This document shows, piece after piece, positions 62,602-64,000 of a stretch of DNA of 64,000 nt. Positions within the stretch are counted from its first letter, which is position 1; every line of letters begins with the position of its first letter. The stretch comes from Paenochrobactrum glaciei. GTDB lineage: Bacteria; Pseudomonadota; Alphaproteobacteria; Rhizobiales; Rhizobiaceae. The translations under genes and the position numbers were made by a program. A model generated the notes under the pieces. It was not told the origin of the DNA. It did no database searches and saw only the letters and a program-made list of their open reading frames with translations. The stretch lies in assembly GCF_039522165.1 (NCBI RefSeq), contig NZ_BAAADE010000005.1, positions 62,001-126,000 on the forward strand, read 5' to 3'.

Positions 62602-63025
62602 CTTAATCACTGTATTTCATGCGTAAGTGTTGCTGGCTGGCGGTTTTTTACGCCAATTTTAAAGCCAAACTGATTCAAAAACGACAGTTTTTGTAATGTT
62701 AATCAGAATCGTAACGCATCTTTAACCATAATAATTCATTATTCATGCTGACGGAATCGGTTGGAATGAAGGTTTTTGCGTAACGCCTTCGTTTCACCAA
62801 AATTAACCGTAACAAGGCAATGGGTCAGGCAGACTGTAATTATAAAACAGGAGTGCCGGAAGTTGCTGCTTATGTGTTGGTTTTGAGTGCAGCAACTGCA
62901 TGCCGATTGTTTAAAGTTTGCGCAAAAAGAATTCTCACCCGTTTAACACGGGATGAAATGAAGATGATTTTGCGAGCCGCCCGGTCAGTTAAAGCCGGGC
63001 GTTTGGATTCGAGGACGGTGTACTT
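62602..63025. other. Gap between ybgC and tolQ with GANTC and CtrA-like half sites
   Basis: No gene is supported; a 72-codon frame at 62820 overlaps tolQ and has no match. The gap has GANTC sites at 62672, 62706, 62755 and 63006, ttaaccat at 62722 and ttaaccgt at 62803 (CtrA-like), and a cgcccgg / ccgggcg hairpin at 62978-63001 just before tolQ. Confidence 0.5.
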
Positions 63026-63736
63026 ATGGAAAATGTAGCGCTCGCAGCTCCCAGCGCTGATGTTACGCTTTGGGGCCTGTTTATGCAGGCGAACTGGGTC
63101 GTCAAATTTGTGATGCTTGGTCTTTTGGCAGCCTCTGTCTGGACATGGGCGATCATTATTGACAAGGCTCTCAGCTACACCCGCGCGCGCCGTGCGCTGG
63201 ATCGCTTTGAACAGGCTTTCTGGTCTGGTCAGTCATTGGAAGAGCTTTACCGCAATCTGGGCGAACGCACGACAACCGGCATGAGCTCGATTTTCATGGC
63301 CGCGATGCGCGAGTGGAAGAAGTCCTTTGAAAAAGGTGCCCGCTCTCCGATTGCGCTGCAAATGCGTATTGATAAGGCCATGGATGTGGCTCTTGCGCGT
63401 GAAAACGACAATCTGGAATCACGCCTTGGCTTTCTGGCAACCATTGGTTCGGCCGCCCCCTTTATCGGTCTGTTCGGTACGGTTGTTGGTATTATGAGCT
63501 CGTTCCAGGCGATTGCGGCTTCCAAAAACACCAACCTTGCGGTTGTAGCACCCGGTATTGCTGAAGCGCTGCTTGCAACAGCGATTGGTCTTCTTGCGGC
63601 TATTCCGGCAGTTATTGCCTACAATAAACTGTCGGGCGATGCGGCGAAAATCAGTGGCAGGCTCGAAGGCTTTGCTGATGAATTCTCTGCCATACTATCG
63701 CGCCAAATTGATGAGAAGCTCACACCTCGCAATTGA
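63026..63736 (+). CDS. tolQ: Tol-Pal proton channel protein TolQ
   Basis: A 236-residue inner-membrane protein: three helices at WVVKFVMLGLLAASVWTWAIII, LGFLATIGSAAPFIGLFGTVVGIMSSFQAIAA and VVAPGIAEALLATAIGLLAAIPAVIAYN. It powers Tol-Pal, needed for outer-membrane constriction at division. ATG 63026 follows gagga; tolR comes 52 bases later. Confidence 0.95.
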   Translation: MENVALAAPSADVTLWGLFMQANWVVKFVMLGLLAASVWTWAIIIDKALSYTRARRALDRFEQAFWSGQSLEELYRNLGERTTTGMSSIFMAAMREWKKSFEKGARSPIALQMRIDKAMDVALARENDNLESRLGFLATIGSAAPFIGLFGTVVGIMSSFQAIAASKNTNLAVVAPGIAEALLATAIGLLAAIPAVIAYNKLSGDAAKISGRLEGFADEFSAILSRQIDEKLTPRN

Positions 63737-63788
63737 GGCTTTGTGAATGCTTGTTTGAAGAAGACGTATAAGAATTCAGGAAATAATC

Positions 63789-64000
63789 ATGGGCATGTCG
63801 GTTGGTAATCAGGGAATGTCAGGCGGTCGTCGCCGGCGCGGACGTAAAAAAGCTCTTATGAGCGAAATCAACGTCACGCCATTTGTTGACGTCATGCTGG
63901 TGTTGTTGATCATTTTCATGATTTCGGCGCCGCTGCTGACGGTTGGCGTGCCTATTGATCTGCCTGACACGCAGGCCAAAGCCATGAATGCGGACACGCA
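63789..64000 (+). CDS. tolR: Tol-Pal protein TolR (3' partial)
   Basis: Only the first 70 codons are in the window. After a glycine/arginine-rich leader (GGRRRRGRKKALMSEINVTPFVDVMLVLLIIFMISAPLLTVG) the single ExbD/TolR helix begins. The conserved aspartate of the proton pathway is in VTPFVDVMLV. An aggaaa site precedes the ATG. Confidence 0.95.
   Translation, partial: MGMSVGNQGMSGGRRRRGRKKALMSEINVTPFVDVMLVLLIIFMISAPLLTVGVPIDLPDTQAKAMNADT

Noticed and set aside
62820..63038. 72-codon frame overlapping the tolQ start
   Set aside because: Overlaps the tolQ start in another frame and has no match; the gap is better explained as regulatory DNA.
1..64000. CRISPR arrays, phage or transposon genes
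   Set aside because: No regularly spaced repeats, integrases, transposases or phage structural genes are seen on either strand.

Overview
The window reads as core chromosome of an alphaproteobacterium of the order Hyphomicrobiales, closest in gene content and order to Brucella, Ochrobactrum and relatives. Pointers are the CarD, TrcR (DUF1013), GapR (DUF2312), RcdA (DUF1465), BioR and ZapA-6S-FCL loci, cysteine-free ribosomal proteins L31, L32 and L36, and BioR and CtrA type DNA motifs. Base composition looks moderate (about half GC by eye), below that of Brucella itself. I see no phage, insertion sequence, CRISPR array, rRNA or tRNA. Nearly everything is housekeeping, so the novelty lies mostly in regulatory DNA, candidate small RNAs and a few conserved genes of unknown role.

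Layout. 1-8.2 kb: the end of a branched-chain amino acid binding protein, an MFS carrier, ispG, ispA, mtgA, rpmF, a GlcG-like protein and an acetyl-CoA acetyltransferase. 8.2-15.4 kb: a 618-base gene-free stretch with GANTC-bearing repeats, a SUV3-like helicase, an S4 protein, fdxA, carD and an M48 lipoprotein protease. 15.7-20 kb: a thiamine block, with thiBPQ behind a TPP riboswitch and divergent thiamine pyrophosphokinase. 20-26 kb: a small lipoprotein, an ABC-F ATPase, TerC, YmdB, 5-FCL, 6S RNA, zapA and a DUF4164 gene. 26-32 kb: tkt, gap, pgk and a class I aldolase. 32-39 kb: TrcR, a quinone reductase, an MFS carrier, two DUF465 genes, purEK and rpmJ. 39-49 kb: a TPR protein, pyk with DUF1036, N-formylglutamate amidohydrolase, DUF1244, prpE, a 55-residue membrane protein, gapR, DUF1284, bioY, bioR, yebC and rpmE. 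49-57 kb: an ABC exporter, a MotA/TolQ-like and OmpA-like pair, an inositol monophosphatase, efp, a Sel1 protein and a degenerate ThiE. 57-64 kb: opgC, rcdA, ruvCAB, ybgC, tolQ and the start of tolR.

Functional threads. Sugar and acetate metabolism is represented by transketolase, lower glycolysis, pyruvate kinase, propionyl-CoA synthetase and acetoacetyl-CoA formation. Thiamine uptake and activation are controlled by a riboswitch. Biotin uptake appears to be controlled by BioR, with three perfect operator copies. Cell-cycle functions (RcdA, GapR, TrcR, CarD, ZapA, Tol-Pal) recur, and CtrA-like and CcrM (GANTC) motifs lie in front of rcdA and tolQ.

Most worth following up: two full CtrA boxes before rcdA, the three BioR boxes, a long-stem structured element between two convergent genes near 35.9 kb, a candidate sRNA near 58.9 kb, the repeated GANTC block before the helicase, the leader of rpmJ, and the orphan MotA/OmpA pair.
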